From contig NZ_JBBHJW010000001.1 of the NCBI RefSeq assembly GCF_037482845.1, positions 248,001 to 312,000 on the forward strand: 64,000 bases of DNA. The letters are read 5' to 3'. The translations under genes were made by a program, and so were the position numbers. Below are positions 32,667-42,093 of this stretch, piece by piece (within the stretch, counting starts at the first letter, position 1; every line of letters starts with the position of its first letter). This stretch comes from Paucibacter_B soli. Lineage in GTDB: Bacteria > Pseudomonadota > Gammaproteobacteria > Burkholderiales > Burkholderiaceae_C. Under the pieces are notes generated by a model. The model was not told where the DNA came from. It made no database searches and saw only the letters and a program-made list of their open reading frames with translations.

Positions 32667-33674
32667 CTACCTGGAAAACCGTTGCCGATACTGCTGCGGC
32701 GTGATGCCCGCATGCCGGCGCAGGCTGCGCTGCAGGCTGTCCACCGAGCCGAAGCCGGACTTCTGCGCCACGCGCTCGAGCGGCCAGGCGCTGCGTTCCA
32801 GATGGGTCTTGGCGCGCTCCAGCCGCAGGGCCTCGACAAAGCGCGCCGGGGTCTGGCCGGTCTCGGCCAGGAACAGGCGGGCGAAATGGCGCTCGCTCAT
32901 GCTGGCGCGTTCGGCCAGGGCCGCGACGCTGAGGTCGCGCTCGGGGTGCTCCACCATCCACAGCAGCAAGTCGGCCAGGCGGTCGCCGCCGGCCTGCGCC
33001 TGCGCCTGCAGACCGGCCGAGTACTGGGACTGGCCGCCCGGGCGGCGCAGATAAAGCACCAGATGGCGCGCCACCGCGAGCGCAATCGGCTGGCCCAGAT
33101 CGTCCTCCACCAGGGCCAGAGCCAGGTCGATGCCGGCCGAGATGCCGGCCGAGCTGTAGAAGGGCGGGTCGGCCACGAAGATGGCGTCGGGCTCCAGGCG
33201 CAGACGCGGGTACATGCGCGCCAGCTGCTCGCAGAAGCGCCAATGGGTGGTGACGCGGCGCTCGTCGAAAAGCCCCGCCGCCGCGAGCGCAAACGCCCCC
33301 GTGCAGACGCTGCCCATGCGCCGTACCTGCGGCGCCTTTTTGCGCAGCCAGGGCAGCAGGCTGCCGGCCCATGCGCGGCCCTCCAGATCGCCATCGTTGC
33401 CGCCCACCACCAACACCGTGTCGAGCGGGCCGCGCAGCGCGGCCAGCGCGGTGCTGGGGCCAAGTTGCAGGGCCGAATTGCAGCGCACCATGCCGCCCTC
33501 GGGCGAGGCCAGCACGACACGATAGGGCGGCAGCGCCTGCCCGGCCGCCTGGGCGAACTGATTGGCCTTGCTGAAGACCTCCCAGGGTCCGGTCACGTCT
33601 AGCGACTGGCAACCCTCGTAGGCCACCAGCAGCACCGTCTTGGTTTTCTCTGGCATGGCAGTTTTTGCGGTCAT
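32667..33674 (-). CDS. GlxA family transcriptional regulator (DJ-1/PfpI plus AraC domains)
   Basis: 335 residues. The N-terminal DJ-1/PfpI-like domain (VLLVAYEGCQSLDVTGPWEV; nucleophile elbow SVCTGAFALAAAGL around residue 122) is followed by a C-terminal AraC double helix-turn-helix (DLSVAALAERASMSERHFAR; RVAQKSGFGSVDSLQRSL; HAGITPQQYRQRF). GlxA-type regulators respond to small metabolites bound by the amidase-like domain. It diverges from an MFS transporter gene with only 41 bp between start codons, so regulation of that transporter is likely. Confidence 0.9.
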   Translation of the reverse strand: MTAKTAMPEKTKTVLLVAYEGCQSLDVTGPWEVFSKANQFAQAAGQALPPYRVVLASPEGGMVRCNSALQLGPSTALAALRGPLDTVLVVGGNDGDLEGRAWAGSLLPWLRKKAPQVRRMGSVCTGAFALAAAGLFDERRVTTHWRFCEQLARMYPRLRLEPDAIFVADPPFYSSAGISAGIDLALALVEDDLGQPIALAVARHLVLYLRRPGGQSQYSAGLQAQAQAGGDRLADLLLWMVEHPERDLSVAALAERASMSERHFARLFLAETGQTPARFVEALRLERAKTHLERSAWPLERVAQKSGFGSVDSLQRSLRRHAGITPQQYRQRFSR

Positions 33675-33715
33675 TGCGTCAGTACTGCCAGCATAGCCCC
33701 AACTAAGCTGGGCGC

Positions 33716-34963
33716 ATGAAAACCTTCAGTTCCTCCCGCTTCGCCCTGTTGCACGCCAGCGAACGCCGTGTCGCCCTGCTGGTGCTGTGCCAGGCCCTGT
33801 TCGTGTGCGCCTCGGCCATCGGCCTCACGCTCACCGGCCTGGTGGGCAGCATGCTGGCACCGAGCCGCGCGCTGGCCACCCTGCCCTATGCGCTGGTGAC
33901 GGTGGCCACGGCGCTGAGCACCGTGCCGGTCTCGCTGCTGGCACGGCGCTGGGGCCGGCCGCGCGTGTTCCAGCTGGGGGCCATGGCCGGCGCCTGCGGC
34001 GGTGCCCTGGCCAGTTGGGCCATCGTGCGCAACGATTTCCTGCTGTTCTGCGCCGCGAATCTGGCACTCGGCGCTTTTGCGGCCAGCGCGCAGTTCTACC
34101 GCTTCGCGGCCACCGAGGCGGCAAGCGCCACTTTCAAGGCCCAGGCCATCGGCTGGGTGACCGGCGGCGGCGTGCTGGCGGCCGTGCTGGGCCCTACCCT
34201 GGCGGCGCTGGCACGCGAGGCGGTGCCGGGCCATAGCTTTGCCGGCTCGTATCTCGCGGTGTTGGCGCTGGCCCTGCTCTCCATGCTGGTGCTGAACCGG
34301 CTGCGCGGCGGCACGGCGGCCCCCATGGCCGCAGCTGGCGCGCGCACGCCACTGCTGCAACTGCTGCGCCGCCCGGCCTTTGTAGTGGCGGCCGGCAGCT
34401 GCGCCGTCGGCGCCGCCAGCATGATGTTCGTGATGACGGCCACGCCGCTGGCGGTGGTGGGCTGTGGGCTGCCGGTGACGGTGGCCGCTGGCGTGATCCA
34501 GTGGCATTTGATGAGCATGTACGCGCCCGGCTTCTTCAGCGGCCGATTGATCGCCCGCTGGGGTGTGACGCGGGTGCTGTGGCTGGGCAGCGCGGCCATG
34601 GCCAGCGGCAGCCTGGCGGCGTTGAGCGGCCAGAGCGCCTGGCAGTTCGGCCTGGCCCTGATGCTCAACGGCGCCGGCTGGAACTTCATGTTCGTGGGTG
34701 GCAGCGCGCTGCTGGCCGAGGCCTTTGCGCACGACAGCACCGCCGACCGCGCGCGCGCCCAGGCCGCCAACGAGTTCCTGGTCGCCGCCATCGTCGCCAT
34801 CGCCGCGATGGCCTCGGGCTGGGTCTTCGACGGCTGGGGCTGGGGCCATGTCAACGGCCTGATCGGGCCCCTGCTGGCCCTGGCCGCGGGCAGCGCGCTG
34901 TGGCTGCAGCGGCGGCAAGACCTGAGCCTGAATCAGACGAGGACGCGTCTCAGGCGCGCGTGA
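33716..34963 (+). CDS. MFS transporter
   Basis: 415 residues with about 12 transmembrane helices. The loop between helices 2 and 3 reads LARRWGRPRVFQLGAM, a form of the MFS GxxxDRxGRR motif. Other membrane segments include LFVCASAIGLTLTGLVGSML and AAIVAIAAMASGWVFDG. Homologues are usually annotated only as MFS transporters. The divergent GlxA-type regulator may control it. The start MKTFSSSRFALLHASERR puts a basic segment before helix 1. The end overlaps the convergent isomerase gene by 14 bp. Confidence 0.86.
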   Translation: MKTFSSSRFALLHASERRVALLVLCQALFVCASAIGLTLTGLVGSMLAPSRALATLPYALVTVATALSTVPVSLLARRWGRPRVFQLGAMAGACGGALASWAIVRNDFLLFCAANLALGAFAASAQFYRFAATEAASATFKAQAIGWVTGGGVLAAVLGPTLAALAREAVPGHSFAGSYLAVLALALLSMLVLNRLRGGTAAPMAAAGARTPLLQLLRRPAFVVAAGSCAVGAASMMFVMTATPLAVVGCGLPVTVAAGVIQWHLMSMYAPGFFSGRLIARWGVTRVLWLGSAAMASGSLAALSGQSAWQFGLALMLNGAGWNFMFVGGSALLAEAFAHDSTADRARAQAANEFLVAAIVAIAAMASGWVFDGWGWGHVNGLIGPLLALAAGSALWLQRRQDLSLNQTRTRLRRA

Positions 34964-35567
34964 ACGGCCCGCTCGCCAGCCAGCGCTCAATCTGCGCCTG
35001 GCGGTCCTGGCCCCAGAAGGGCTCACCGTCGATGATGAAGAAGGGTGCGCCAAACACCCCGGCCGCCAGCGCGGCCTCGTTCTCGGCCTTGAGCCGCTGC
35101 TTCCAGCGCTCATCGCCCCAGGCCGCCTCGGCGGCGGCGGCATCCAGCCCGCTCTCGCCTGCCAGGGCCTTGAGCGCGCCAGCGTCGTTGAGCGCCACGC
35201 CGCGGGTGAAATAGGCGCGCAGCCCGGCATGGGCCCAGGCCACCGCGGCATCGTGGCCCTGGGTTTCGTGCAGCCACCAGAACACCCGCGCCGCGTTCTG
35301 CGTGGGGATGGGAAAGGCGCCGGGCTGGCGATAGGGCAGGCCGGCGAAATGCGCCGAGCGCTCGAAATCGCGCAGCGCGTACTCGCGCTTGAGTGGATGC
35401 GCCACCGGCGGCTTCAGCTCGGCCGCCTGGAACAGCACGCCCAGCAGCACGGCATGCCATTGCACGCGCCGGCCATGGCGCGCCGCCACCGCATCGATCC
35501 ACTCCGAAGCGATATAGGAATAGGGTGAGGAGAAATCGAAGTAGAACTGGATTGCGGCGCTGCTCAT
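34950..35567 (-). CDS. 2-hydroxychromene-2-carboxylate isomerase (DsbA-fold)
   Basis: 205 residues. FYFDFSSPYSYIASEWID is the N-terminal signature of the HCCA-isomerase/kappa-GST family, in which serine replaces the DsbA cysteines. GVFGAPFFIIDGEPFWGQDR is the conserved C-terminal cis-Pro loop region. The founding enzyme uses glutathione in naphthalene degradation; most chromosomal copies have other or unknown substrates. GGAGG 5 bp upstream supports the ATG at 35567 (MSSAAIQF). It follows the acyl-CoA dehydrogenase by 19 bp on the same strand and is likely cotranscribed. Confidence 0.88.
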   Translation of the reverse strand: MSSAAIQFYFDFSSPYSYIASEWIDAVAARHGRRVQWHAVLLGVLFQAAELKPPVAHPLKREYALRDFERSAHFAGLPYRQPGAFPIPTQNAARVFWWLHETQGHDAAVAWAHAGLRAYFTRGVALNDAGALKALAGESGLDAAAAEAAWGDERWKQRLKAENEAALAAGVFGAPFFIIDGEPFWGQDRQAQIERWLASGPFTRA

Positions 35568-35586
35568 GGCGGCCTCCTGCACAGGG

Positions 35587-36717
35587 TCAGCCGAGGGCGC
35601 GGCCGATGAGGATCTTCTGCACCTCGGACGAGCCCTCGTAGATCTGCGTCACGCGCACATCGCGGTAGATGCGCTCGACCGGGAAGTCGCTCACATAGCC
35701 ATAGCCGCCATGCACCTGGATGGCGGCCGAGCAGACGCGCTCGGCCATCTCGGAGGCGAACAGCTTGGCCATCGCCGCCTCCTTGACGCAGGGCAGGCCC
35801 GCATCCTTCATGCTCGCGGCATGCCAGATCAGCTGGCGTGCGGCCTCGATCTGGGTGGCCATTTCGGCCAGCTTGAACTGGATCGCCTGGTGGTTGAAGA
35901 TGGGCTGGCCGAAGGAGCTGCGTTCCTTGCTGTACTTGAGCGCCGCCTCGAAGGCCGCGCGCGCCATGCCCACCGATTGCGAGGCGATGCCGATGCGGCC
36001 GCCCTCCAGGCCAGCGAGCGCGATCTTCAGGCCCTGGCCCTTGGCACCGATGCGGTTCGCCACCGGGATGCGGCAGTTGTCGAACAGGATCTGGGCGGTG
36101 TCGCTGGCATGCTGGCCCAGCTTGTCCTCGATGCGCGCCACCACATAACCGGGCGTGTTGGTGGGCACCAGGAAGGCGCTGATGCCCTTCTTGCCGGCGG
36201 CCTTGTCGGTGACCGCCATCACGATGGCGACGTCGCCGTTCTTGCCGCTGGTGATGAATTGCTTGACGCCGTTGAGCACATATTCGTCGCCATCGCGCAC
36301 CGCCGTCGTGCGCAGTCCGCCGGCCTCCGAGCCCACATGCGGCTCGGTCAGGCAGAAGGCGCCCAGCATGTCGCCGCGCGCCAATGGGCGCAGGAACTGC
36401 TGCTTCTGCTCCTCATTGCCAAAGGCCATCAGGATCGAGCAGACCGGGCAGTTGTTGACGCTCACCACCGTGGAGGTGGCGCCGTCGCCCGCGCCGATCT
36501 CCTCCAGGATGATGGCCAGTGCCAGATAGTCCAGGCCCGCGCCGTCGTACTCATGCGGCACGGCCACGCCATAACAGCCCAGCTCGGCCAGGCCGCGCAG
36601 CTCGGCGGCGGGGAAATGGTGGCTCTTGTCCCATTCGGCCGCCTTGGGGGCGATCTGGTCTTGTACAAAGGCGCGCACGGCGTCCTGCACGGCACGATGG
36701 TCGTCGGAGAGAAGCAT
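35587..36717 (-). CDS. Acyl-CoA dehydrogenase, short-chain type
   Basis: 376 residues, FAD-dependent. AFCLTEPHVGSEAGGLRTTA and QFITSGKNGD are the flavin/substrate loops. Unlike the other dehydrogenases in this window, it keeps the canonical catalytic glutamate near the C-terminus (IYEGSSEVQ, around residue 362), placing it with butyryl- and 2-methylbutyryl-CoA type enzymes. EAAMAKLFASEMAERV and HGGYGYVSDFPVERIYRDV are also family-typical. AGGA precedes the ATG at 36717; the open frame continuing upstream is discarded because conserved sequence starts with MLLSDDHRAVQDAVR. It forms a two-gene unit with the isomerase. Confidence 0.9.
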   Translation of the reverse strand: MLLSDDHRAVQDAVRAFVQDQIAPKAAEWDKSHHFPAAELRGLAELGCYGVAVPHEYDGAGLDYLALAIILEEIGAGDGATSTVVSVNNCPVCSILMAFGNEEQKQQFLRPLARGDMLGAFCLTEPHVGSEAGGLRTTAVRDGDEYVLNGVKQFITSGKNGDVAIVMAVTDKAAGKKGISAFLVPTNTPGYVVARIEDKLGQHASDTAQILFDNCRIPVANRIGAKGQGLKIALAGLEGGRIGIASQSVGMARAAFEAALKYSKERSSFGQPIFNHQAIQFKLAEMATQIEAARQLIWHAASMKDAGLPCVKEAAMAKLFASEMAERVCSAAIQVHGGYGYVSDFPVERIYRDVRVTQIYEGSSEVQKILIGRALG

Positions 36718-36871
36718 GGTCAGCTGTCCTGCAGAGAAGGGATGGGAAAAAGCATAGCTTGTGGGGCCGAGGCCATGGCCTTGATACCGGGTTTGGTGCC
36801 GATCATCGGCATCGTTTTCTTGCATTCCTCCCCTGCACCTCCCGGCGCTACGGGAAGGAAGCATAGCGGCG

Positions 36872-37543
<672 letters not shown>

Positions 37544-37663
37544 TTGAGGTTTGCGAATGTTAGGGATGAACGGCCTGCAACGGCGGAACGCCGAAGGGCC
37601 AGGATGACATGAATCTTGCGGCCGACATGTCCCCGCAAATCCGCTTAGGCAACTGGCTGGAAG
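37544..37663. other. AT-richer intergenic segment
   Basis: A 120-bp non-coding stretch between the SDR gene and the 91-residue membrane protein. Composition is visibly less GC-rich than the surroundings and continues so to about 38.2 kb. No promoter, terminator or repeat was recognised. Confidence 0.4.
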
Positions 37664-37939
37664 TCACTTTCGCCTCCAAGCCATCACGCCGCAGAGCATG
37701 AACATGCTGCCAACAAGCATGAACAAGATTGCAGGTCCTTTGACTCCAAGGCTTGTGTGCAAGCCCTCCATCAGCCACCCCCACTTGCCGGTAAATGGCG
37801 GCTCTGCGGGCTTTGTCCACTTGAACCAGGCCGAGATCAAGGAAGCGACGCCAATTGCCAGCCACACCGAGCCGCGCTCTCGTGCCATGAACGGCTTCCG
37901 CCAATGATCATGATCGGGTTGTCCGCGCCAAAGTTTCAT
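37664..37939 (-). CDS. Hypothetical small membrane protein (two TM segments)
   Basis: 91 residues, not recognised. Basic N-terminus (MKLWRGQPDHDHWRKPFMAR), then two hydrophobic helices, VWLAIGVASLISAWF and AILFMLVGSMFMLCGVMAW, with a tryptophan/proline-rich connection (WTKPAEPPFTGKWGW) and a basic end RRK. GGAA lies 6 bp before the ATG at 37939. The locus is AT-richer than its neighbours, which suggests recent acquisition. Confidence 0.6.
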   Translation of the reverse strand: MKLWRGQPDHDHWRKPFMARERGSVWLAIGVASLISAWFKWTKPAEPPFTGKWGWLMEGLHTSLGVKGPAILFMLVGSMFMLCGVMAWRRK

Positions 37940-38042
37940 GTGAGTTCCGTTGCCTGAGTTGCGTCGCGGGCAATGGCCACAGGCTGGCACATAGGTGAAG
38001 CCACAAGTCGACTATTCGTGTCATGTCACAGGGGCCTTGCTT
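37940..38042. other. Short intergenic gap in the AT-richer patch
   Basis: About 100 bp between two small membrane-protein genes reading leftward. No element was recognised. Confidence 0.35.
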
Positions 38043-38183
38043 CTAGGGCCAGAACCAGATGAACAACACCGCGGCAACCACAAGCAGGATTGTGCCTACT
38101 AAGCCCGCAAGCAACACGACCGCGGCGTTTCGGGCCAGCGTCAACCCTGACTCTCGATCTCCATGCCCACCAAGGTTTTTCAT
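38043..38183 (-). CDS. 46-residue single-helix membrane microprotein
   Basis: A short open frame: MKNLGGHGDRESGLTLARNA, then a continuous hydrophobic helix (VVLLAGLVGTILLVVAAVLF) ending in IWFWP and a TAG stop. GGAG lies 3 bp before the ATG, close but in range. The charge pattern (basic, polar N-terminus; long helix; aromatic C-terminus) fits a real bitopic inner-membrane peptide. It is not recognised as any named family. It lies in the AT-richer patch beside the 91-residue membrane protein, with which it may be functionally linked. Confidence 0.6.
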   Translation of the reverse strand: MKNLGGHGDRESGLTLARNAAVVLLAGLVGTILLVVAAVLFIWFWP

Positions 38184-38202
38184 TTTCTCCGGGACATAAC
38201 GC

Positions 38203-38355
38203 TTATGTGAAACGCGCCGCGCCCAGGGCCTGCAGAGGCAGCTGGCTGCCCGGTGTGCCGGGCAGGTTGAAGAGCGCGTAGACCAGCAAGATGCCGGCCA
38301 GCAGCGCGCCCAGCACGCGCGGCCCGGCGGCCCAGGCCGCCAGGCGCTGCGGCAA
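38203..38355 (-). CDS. Possible 50-residue membrane peptide or gene remnant
   Basis: An open frame begins just after the thiolase stop, with a TTG at 38355 as the most sensible start, and encodes PQRLAAWAAGPRVLGALLAG, ILLVYALFNLPGTPG and QLPLQALGAARFT. It contains one hydrophobic helix. The frame stays open upstream into the thiolase, so part of this openness is due to GC bias. No convincing ribosome site is present. It may be a real small protein, the remains of a longer one, or chance. Confidence 0.28.
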   Translation of the reverse strand: MPQRLAAWAAGPRVLGALLAGILLVYALFNLPGTPGSQLPLQALGAARFT

Positions 38356-38366
38356 GGGCAGCAGGC

Positions 38367-39545
38367 TCAGATCAGTTCCACGCCCACGGCCGTCGCCTCG
38401 CCGCCGCCTATGCACAGTGCTGCCACGCCGCGCTTGAGGCCGCGGTGTTTGAGTGCGCCCAGCAGGGTGACGATGATGCGCGCGCCCGAGGCGCCGATCG
38501 GGTGGCCCAGGGCGCATGCGCCGCCGTTGACGTTGACGATCTCGTGCGGCAGCTTGAACTCGGCCATCGCCGCCATGGTGACGGCGGCAAAGGCCTCGTT
38601 GACTTCCCACAGATCCACGCTCTTGGCGTCCCAACCGTTCTTGGCCAGCAGCTTCTGGATCGCGCCCACCGGGGCGGTGGTGAACCATTCCGGCGCATTC
38701 GCATGCACGGCCGTGCCGACGATGCGTGCCACCGGCGCCAGGCCCAGCTTGGCGGCGGTGCTCGCGCGCATCAGCACCATGGCGGCGGCGCCGTCGGAGA
38801 TGCTGGAGGATGTGGCGGCGGTGATGGTGCCGTCCTTCTTGAACGCGGGCTTGAGGCCGGCGATCTTGTCGAGCTTGGCCTTGAAGGGCTGCTCGTCCTT
38901 GTCGAACACGGTGTCACCGGCACGGCCAGCCACCGTCACCGGGGCGATTTCCCAAGTGAAGCTGCCGTCGGTGTTGGCGCGCTTGGCACGCTCGGTGGAG
39001 GCGATCGCGAAGGCGTCCTGCGCTTCACGGGTGAAGGAATACTTGGCCACGCATTGCTCGGCGAACACGCCCATGGCCTTGCCGCGCTCGTAAGCGTCTT
39101 CCAGGCCGTCCAGCGCCATATGGTCGTACATCTGAGCGGCACCGTACTTGATGCCCTTGCGCGCGAACATCAGGTGCGGCGCATTGGTCATGGATTCCAT
39201 GCCGCCGGCGATCAAGATGTCGGCGCTCTCGGCCTTCAGCGTGTCGTGGGCAAACATGGTGGCGCGCATGCCGGCGCCGCACATCTTCGAGAGCGTCACC
39301 GCGCCCACCGATTGCGGCAGGCCGGCCTTGAGCACGGCCTGGCGTGCCGGGGCCTGGCCCTGGCCGGCCATCAGGCAGTTGCCGATGAAGGCCTCCTGGA
39401 TGGCGTCGCCGGGCACGCCGGCGCGTTCGACCGCGGCCTTGATGGCCACGGCGGCGAGCTCCCAGGCCTGCAGGCCGGAGAAATCACCCAGCAGGCCACC
39501 GATGGGCGTGCGGGCGGCGGAGACGATGACGATGGAGTCTGACAT
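38367..39545 (-). CDS. Acetyl-CoA C-acetyltransferase
   Basis: 392 residues, biosynthetic/degradative thiolase of the AtoB/PhaA type. Cys89 in SKMCGAGMRA is the nucleophile; NEAFAAV and GHPIGASGAR hold the catalytic histidines and CIGGGEA the second cysteine. It interconverts acetoacetyl-CoA and two acetyl-CoA. It lies 30 bp after aceK and ends the leftward run that begins with isovaleryl-CoA dehydrogenase, consistent with finishing the acetoacetate arm of leucine breakdown. A GTAGGAGAA sequence precedes the ATG. Confidence 0.91.
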   Translation of the reverse strand: MSDSIVIVSAARTPIGGLLGDFSGLQAWELAAVAIKAAVERAGVPGDAIQEAFIGNCLMAGQGQAPARQAVLKAGLPQSVGAVTLSKMCGAGMRATMFAHDTLKAESADILIAGGMESMTNAPHLMFARKGIKYGAAQMYDHMALDGLEDAYERGKAMGVFAEQCVAKYSFTREAQDAFAIASTERAKRANTDGSFTWEIAPVTVAGRAGDTVFDKDEQPFKAKLDKIAGLKPAFKKDGTITAATSSSISDGAAAMVLMRASTAAKLGLAPVARIVGTAVHANAPEWFTTAPVGAIQKLLAKNGWDAKSVDLWEVNEAFAAVTMAAMAEFKLPHEIVNVNGGACALGHPIGASGARIIVTLLGALKHRGLKRGVAALCIGGGEATAVGVELI

Positions 39546-39575
39546 GGAAGTTCTCCTACAAAAAAGACTTGCTAC

Positions 39576-41387
39576 TTACTGGATCGGCAGTTCGCGATGC
39601 TCGGGCTCGGCCAGCACCGGTGCTGCTGCCTTGCCATGCCTGGCATAGAAGCGCTTGTGCGCCTCATAGGGGAAGACGTCGTGCACATGGCCGGCCAGGA
39701 TGCGCTGCTTGTGGCCCTGCCAGAACTCGGCGTCGAGAAGATCGGCGTGATGGCGCAGAAACACCTCGCGCACGCCCGGATGGCCCAAGAGAAAGGGGCC
39801 GAAGGTTTCAGGGAAGACGTCGCGCGGCCCGACCGCGTACCAGACCTCGCCCGACATCTCGTCCTCCTCGTTGCGCGCGGCGGGCACCTTGCGGAAGTTG
39901 CAGTCGGTGAGGTATTCGATCTCGTCGTAGTCGTAGAACACGACCTTGCCGTGGCGCGTCACGCCGAAGTTCTTCCACAGCATGTCGCCGGGGAAGATGT
40001 TGGCCGCCACCAGGTCCTTGATCGCATTGCCGTATTCGATCACCGCGTGCTCGAGCTGCTGCGGTGTGGCTTCCTGGATGTAGATATTGAGCGGCACCAT
40101 GCGGCGCTCGATGTAGACATGCTTGATGATCAGATCGTCGCCCTGCTCCTCCAGCAGGCTGGGGCAGAAGGTCTTCAACTCCTTGATCAGCTCTTCCTCG
40201 AAGCGGTAGCGCGGGAAGGCGACGTTGCTGTACTCCAGCGTGTCGGCCATGCGGCCCACGCGGTCGTGCTGCTTCACCAAGAGGTACTTGCTCTGGATCA
40301 GCTCCCGCGTGGTGTTGTCCTTTTGCGCCGGGAAGAAGTCCTTGATGAGCTTGAAGACGAAGGGGTAGCTGGGCAGGTCGAACACCAGCATCACCATGCC
40401 CTTGATGCCGGGCGCGATGCGGAACTTGTCGGATGAATGGCGCAGGTGGTAGAGGAAGTCCCGGTAGAACAGGTTCTTGCCGTGCTTTTGCAGGCCAATG
40501 GCGCTGTAGAGCTCGGCGCGCGGCTTCCTGGGCATCATCGAGCGCAGGAACTGCACGTAGGCACTGGGCACCTCCATGTCCACCATAAAGTAGGCACGCG
40601 CAAAGCTGAACACCATCAGCAACTCGTCCTCGCCGAACAGCGCCGCGTCAATACCGAGATAGCCACGCTCGTTGTGCAGGATGGGCAAGGCAAACGGCGT
40701 CTCGCTGAAGCCGTTGATGATCTTGCCCACGAGGTAGGCACCCTTGTTGCGATAGAACAGGGACGAAAGCACCTGGATCTGGAAATTGGTGCGCCAGCGG
40801 AACAGGCCCAGTTCGCGCTGCATCGCGCTCAGCACATGCTCGACATCGCGGTCCAGGTCCTCGAACTCGCGTTCGAGCTGGAAGTTGTTGACGATGCGCA
40901 CCATGGTCTCGTGCAGGGTCTCGCGCGTCGGGTAGTAGCAGCGGTAGGTGGGCTTGGCGGCGGGCTCGTCGTTCTCGATGTATTCGGTCGAGACGGCCGG
41001 CCGCACAAAGATGAAATCGTTGTGGAAGTAGCTGTGGTGCAGGATGCGCGTGCACACCGAGTTGAAAAAGGTCTCGGCCAGCTCGGGCTGGTGGTGGTTG
41101 GTCAAGAGGCCGATGTAGTGCAGCTTGACCTGCTGCCAGACCTCCATCGGCAACTCGCTGGCCTGGAAGCGCTGCTCCAGCAGCGCGATGCCCTCGTCCA
41201 CGCGCTTGTCGTAGAACTCGATACGCAAGGCCTGCGCGCGTTGCTGGCCTTGCCAGTCGCCGCGCTCGAAGCGCTGTTTGGCCTCGGCCGTGGTGGCGCG
41301 GAACAGGCGGTAATGGCGATTGAAACCACCGAGCATGGCCTCGGCGATCTCGAAGGCGCGCGCGTCGGTGAGCTTCTGGGGGAACAT
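39576..41387 (-). CDS. aceK: Isocitrate dehydrogenase kinase/phosphatase AceK
   Basis: 603 residues, full length for AceK. The N-terminal regulatory half opens MFPQKLTDARAFEIAEAMLG with NRHYRLFRATTAEAKQRFER. The kinase-like half has GMVMLVFDLPSYPFVFKLIK, SKYLLVKQHDRVGRMADTLE and DYDEIEYLTDCNFRKVP. It phosphorylates isocitrate dehydrogenase to divert carbon through the glyoxylate shunt when acetyl units are the carbon source, and reverses this otherwise. Its place between carbonic anhydrase and a thiolase, downstream of ivd, puts it with acetyl-CoA-yielding catabolism. The gaps on both sides are 25-30 bp. Confidence 0.95.
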   Translation of the reverse strand: MFPQKLTDARAFEIAEAMLGGFNRHYRLFRATTAEAKQRFERGDWQGQQRAQALRIEFYDKRVDEGIALLEQRFQASELPMEVWQQVKLHYIGLLTNHHQPELAETFFNSVCTRILHHSYFHNDFIFVRPAVSTEYIENDEPAAKPTYRCYYPTRETLHETMVRIVNNFQLEREFEDLDRDVEHVLSAMQRELGLFRWRTNFQIQVLSSLFYRNKGAYLVGKIINGFSETPFALPILHNERGYLGIDAALFGEDELLMVFSFARAYFMVDMEVPSAYVQFLRSMMPRKPRAELYSAIGLQKHGKNLFYRDFLYHLRHSSDKFRIAPGIKGMVMLVFDLPSYPFVFKLIKDFFPAQKDNTTRELIQSKYLLVKQHDRVGRMADTLEYSNVAFPRYRFEEELIKELKTFCPSLLEEQGDDLIIKHVYIERRMVPLNIYIQEATPQQLEHAVIEYGNAIKDLVAANIFPGDMLWKNFGVTRHGKVVFYDYDEIEYLTDCNFRKVPAARNEEDEMSGEVWYAVGPRDVFPETFGPFLLGHPGVREVFLRHHADLLDAEFWQGHKQRILAGHVHDVFPYEAHKRFYARHGKAAAPVLAEPEHRELPIQ

Positions 41388-41412
41388 CGCGCAGGGCTCC
41401 GTAGCGGCTGGA

Positions 41413-42093
41413 TCAGGCTGCCGAGCTTAGCCTGGCGCCTTCGTAGCGGGCCTTGACGGCGCTCAAGGCTTTCTGGAAGGCCGCGGCCAACTGGTCGGCG
41501 GCGCCCACCGTGAGCGCCAAGTCCTCCAGCAGGCCGTTGTGCAGGCCATAGACCCAGCCATGGACGACGACCTCCTGGCCGCGCGCCCAGGCGTCCTGCA
41601 CCACCGTGGTCTGGCAGGCGTTGCGCGCCTGCTCCAGCACATTGAGCTCGCACAAGGCGTTGACGCGCTGATCGGCGTCTAGGCTGTCCAGCCACTCGTG
41701 ATGGTGATTGCGCACGTCCTGCACATGGCGCAGCCAGTTGTCCACCAGGCCGGTGCGCATGTCCAGCAGCGCCGCCTTTACGCCGCCGCAATTGGAATGG
41801 CCGACGACAATGATGTGCTTGACCTTGAGCGCGTCCACCGCGAACTGCATCACCGAGAGGCAGTTGAGGTCCGAATGAACCACCACGTTGGCGACATTGC
41901 GATGCACGAACAGCTCGCCCGGCAGCAGGTTCACCAGCTCATTCGCCGGCACGCGGCTGTCGGCGCAGCCTATCCACAGGTATTGCGGCGTCTGCTGCTT
42001 GAGCAGGCGCGAGAAGAACCCGGGCTCGCGCGCCTCGGTCTCGGCGGCCCATTGCTTGTTGCTGTCCAGCAGTTCTTGAAGTTCGGTGCTCAT
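41413..42093 (-). CDS. can: Beta-class carbonic anhydrase
   Basis: 226 residues. The zinc ligands and catalytic dyad are in CADSR (Cys, Asp, Arg) near residue 43 and HSNCGG (His, Cys) near residue 99; the opening TELQELLDSNKQWAAE is typical of E. coli Can-like enzymes. It interconverts CO2 and bicarbonate. Bicarbonate is the co-substrate of the biotin carboxylases of leucine and terpenoid degradation. The ATG at 42093 overlaps the GNAT stop in an ATGA. An earlier in-frame start inside that gene is not used. Confidence 0.93.
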   Translation of the reverse strand: MSTELQELLDSNKQWAAETEAREPGFFSRLLKQQTPQYLWIGCADSRVPANELVNLLPGELFVHRNVANVVVHSDLNCLSVMQFAVDALKVKHIIVVGHSNCGGVKAALLDMRTGLVDNWLRHVQDVRNHHHEWLDSLDADQRVNALCELNVLEQARNACQTTVVQDAWARGQEVVVHGWVYGLHNGLLEDLALTVGAADQLAAAFQKALSAVKARYEGARLSSAA

